Of a stretch of DNA of 6,495 nucleotides, positions 5,886 through 6,495 are shown piece by piece; within the stretch, counting starts at the first letter, position 1; each line of letters begins with the position of its first letter. Location of the stretch: the NCBI GenBank assembly GCA_029259675.1, contig JAJDES010000476.1, forward strand, positions 1 to 6,495. Direction: 5' to 3'. Source of the DNA: Planctomycetota bacterium (GTDB lineage Bacteria > Planctomycetota > UBA1135 > GCA-002686595). Under the pieces are notes generated by a model. That model was not told the origin of the DNA and made no database searches. It was given only the letters and a program-made list of their open reading frames with translations. The position numbers and the translations under genes were made by a program.

Positions 5886-6495
5886 CCGGCTTCCTCGCCG
5901 TGGACTTCGATTTGGGCGGAATCGCCTTCGCGCTCGGCTCCTCGGGCACCGGAAGTCGCCTTCGCTTGCGCATCGCCATCGACGGCGCGTGTAGCCTCCG
6001 TCGCTGGCACTTGTTCGACCGGCTGCACAGCCAAAGCTGCGTACTCGGGAATCGCATCCAGCTCGAGCGGATCGACCCTGCCCGATGTCGTCTTGCGAAA
6101 ACTCCAGGCACCGAGGAAGGCCCCGGTTTTTGTGTCGAGCGCGCGCATGAAGTACTCGGCTTCAAAAAACCAGTCCCACGTCTCCGCCGGGCAAACCCAC
6201 TTCGAACCGTTGCCGAGAATGCCGACCGCCAAGATCCAAGTCGGCGCCATGCTCAATTCCAAAACGAAATCGCCCTCGGCACCGACTGGGATTTCGACCG
6301 GATCTGCAAAGTCTCCCAAGTGCTTGAGCTCGTGCATGGGTCGAAAGCTCTTCGCCTGCGGCCACCACGCGGACAACCGATTCAGCGTCCCGATCACCAA
6401 GCCGCCCAGGGCACCGTAAAACTTCTTGAAGTACTTGCGCTGACTGATTTTGTAGCGCCGCTCCGATTCGCCGCTGAAGGTGTCCCCCACACCGA
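5882..6495 (-). CDS. Probable C-terminal part of a GT2 glycosyltransferase with an unknown Trp-rich extension (cut by right edge)
   Basis: The frame is open to the right edge. A GTG at 6490-6488 exists, but the first visible residues do not look like a natural N-terminus. The segment G-D-T-F-S-G-E-S-E-R-R followed by KYFKKFYG (residues 19-26 counted from that GTG) resembles the part of many GT2 proteins that follows the catalytic domain (H-x-G-G-S, then Y-F-x-K-x-Y-G). I therefore infer that the catalytic domain lies outside the window. After a short hydrophobic stretch (27-42) comes a region at about 55-135 with many aromatic residues (W84, W98, W105, W107, W129) and alternating hydrophobic residues suggesting beta strands; I do not recognise it. 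The last 50 residues are Ala/Glu-rich and probably disordered. The TGA overlaps the GTG of the deacetylase gene. Alternatively it is a separate small hypothetical protein starting at 6490. Confidence 0.65.
   Translation of the reverse strand, partial: GVGDTFSGESERRYKISQRKYFKKFYGALGGLVIGTLNRLSAWWPQAKSFRPMHELKHLGDFADPVEIPVGAEGDFVLELSMAPTWILAVGILGNGSKWVCPAETWDWFFEAEYFMRALDTKTGAFLGAWSFRKTTSGRVDPLELDAIPEYAALAVQPVEQVPATEATRAVDGDAQAKATSGARGAEREGDSAQIEVHGEEAG
5892..5896 (-). promoter_or_regulatory. Shine-Dalgarno site of the PIG-L deacetylase gene
   Basis: On the minus strand GAGGA (followed by AG) ends 6 bases before the GTG at 5885. It lies inside the end of the upstream gene and supports this GTG as the start. 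None of the other starts in the window has such a clear site. Confidence 0.65.

Noticed and set aside
5274..6419. A long plus-strand open frame of 381 codons
   Set aside because: It is antisense to the PIG-L gene and to the GT2-like tail, both of which show family features. The plus-strand product has no recognisable domain; long antisense frames are common in GC-rich DNA.

Overview
The window is GC-rich and compact, and every gene I can support lies on the minus strand. Read right to left it holds six genes: the 3' end of a probable GT2 glycosyltransferase, a PIG-L/LmbE-type deacetylase, a GT4 glycosyltransferase, a PIG-L deacetylase fused to a GT2 glycosyltransferase, a second complete GT2 glycosyltransferase, and the first half of a second GT4 glycosyltransferase cut by the left edge. 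The content suggests a surface-glycan (capsule, exopolysaccharide, O-antigen or similar) locus of a high-GC bacterium. The phylum cannot be fixed from this stretch. Most starts lack a clear Shine-Dalgarno sequence and GTG starts are frequent. No RNA gene, mobile element, CRISPR array or convincing terminator was seen.

Layout. From 6495 to 2072 four genes are packed head to tail: two GTGA stop/start overlaps (5882-5885 and 3853-3856) and one 2-base gap (5116-5117), which argues for one translationally coupled transcript. Then come a 130-base gap (1942-2071), the GT2 gene at 802-1941, a 169-base gap (633-801) with a small perfect inverted repeat, and the partial GT4 gene at 1-632. No gene-free stretch exceeds 300 bases.

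How the genes may work together. GT4 and GT2 enzymes add sugars from activated donors. PIG-L enzymes are zinc hydrolases that typically remove N-acetyl groups from N-acetylhexosamine-containing compounds. The window shows the glycosyltransferase plus PIG-L pairing twice, once as adjacent genes and once as a single polypeptide. The simplest inference is that the locus builds a glycan in which particular N-acetylated sugars are deacetylated after transfer, leaving free amines. No nucleotide-sugar synthesis, flippase, polymerase or export gene is in view, so the product and its cellular location are unknown.
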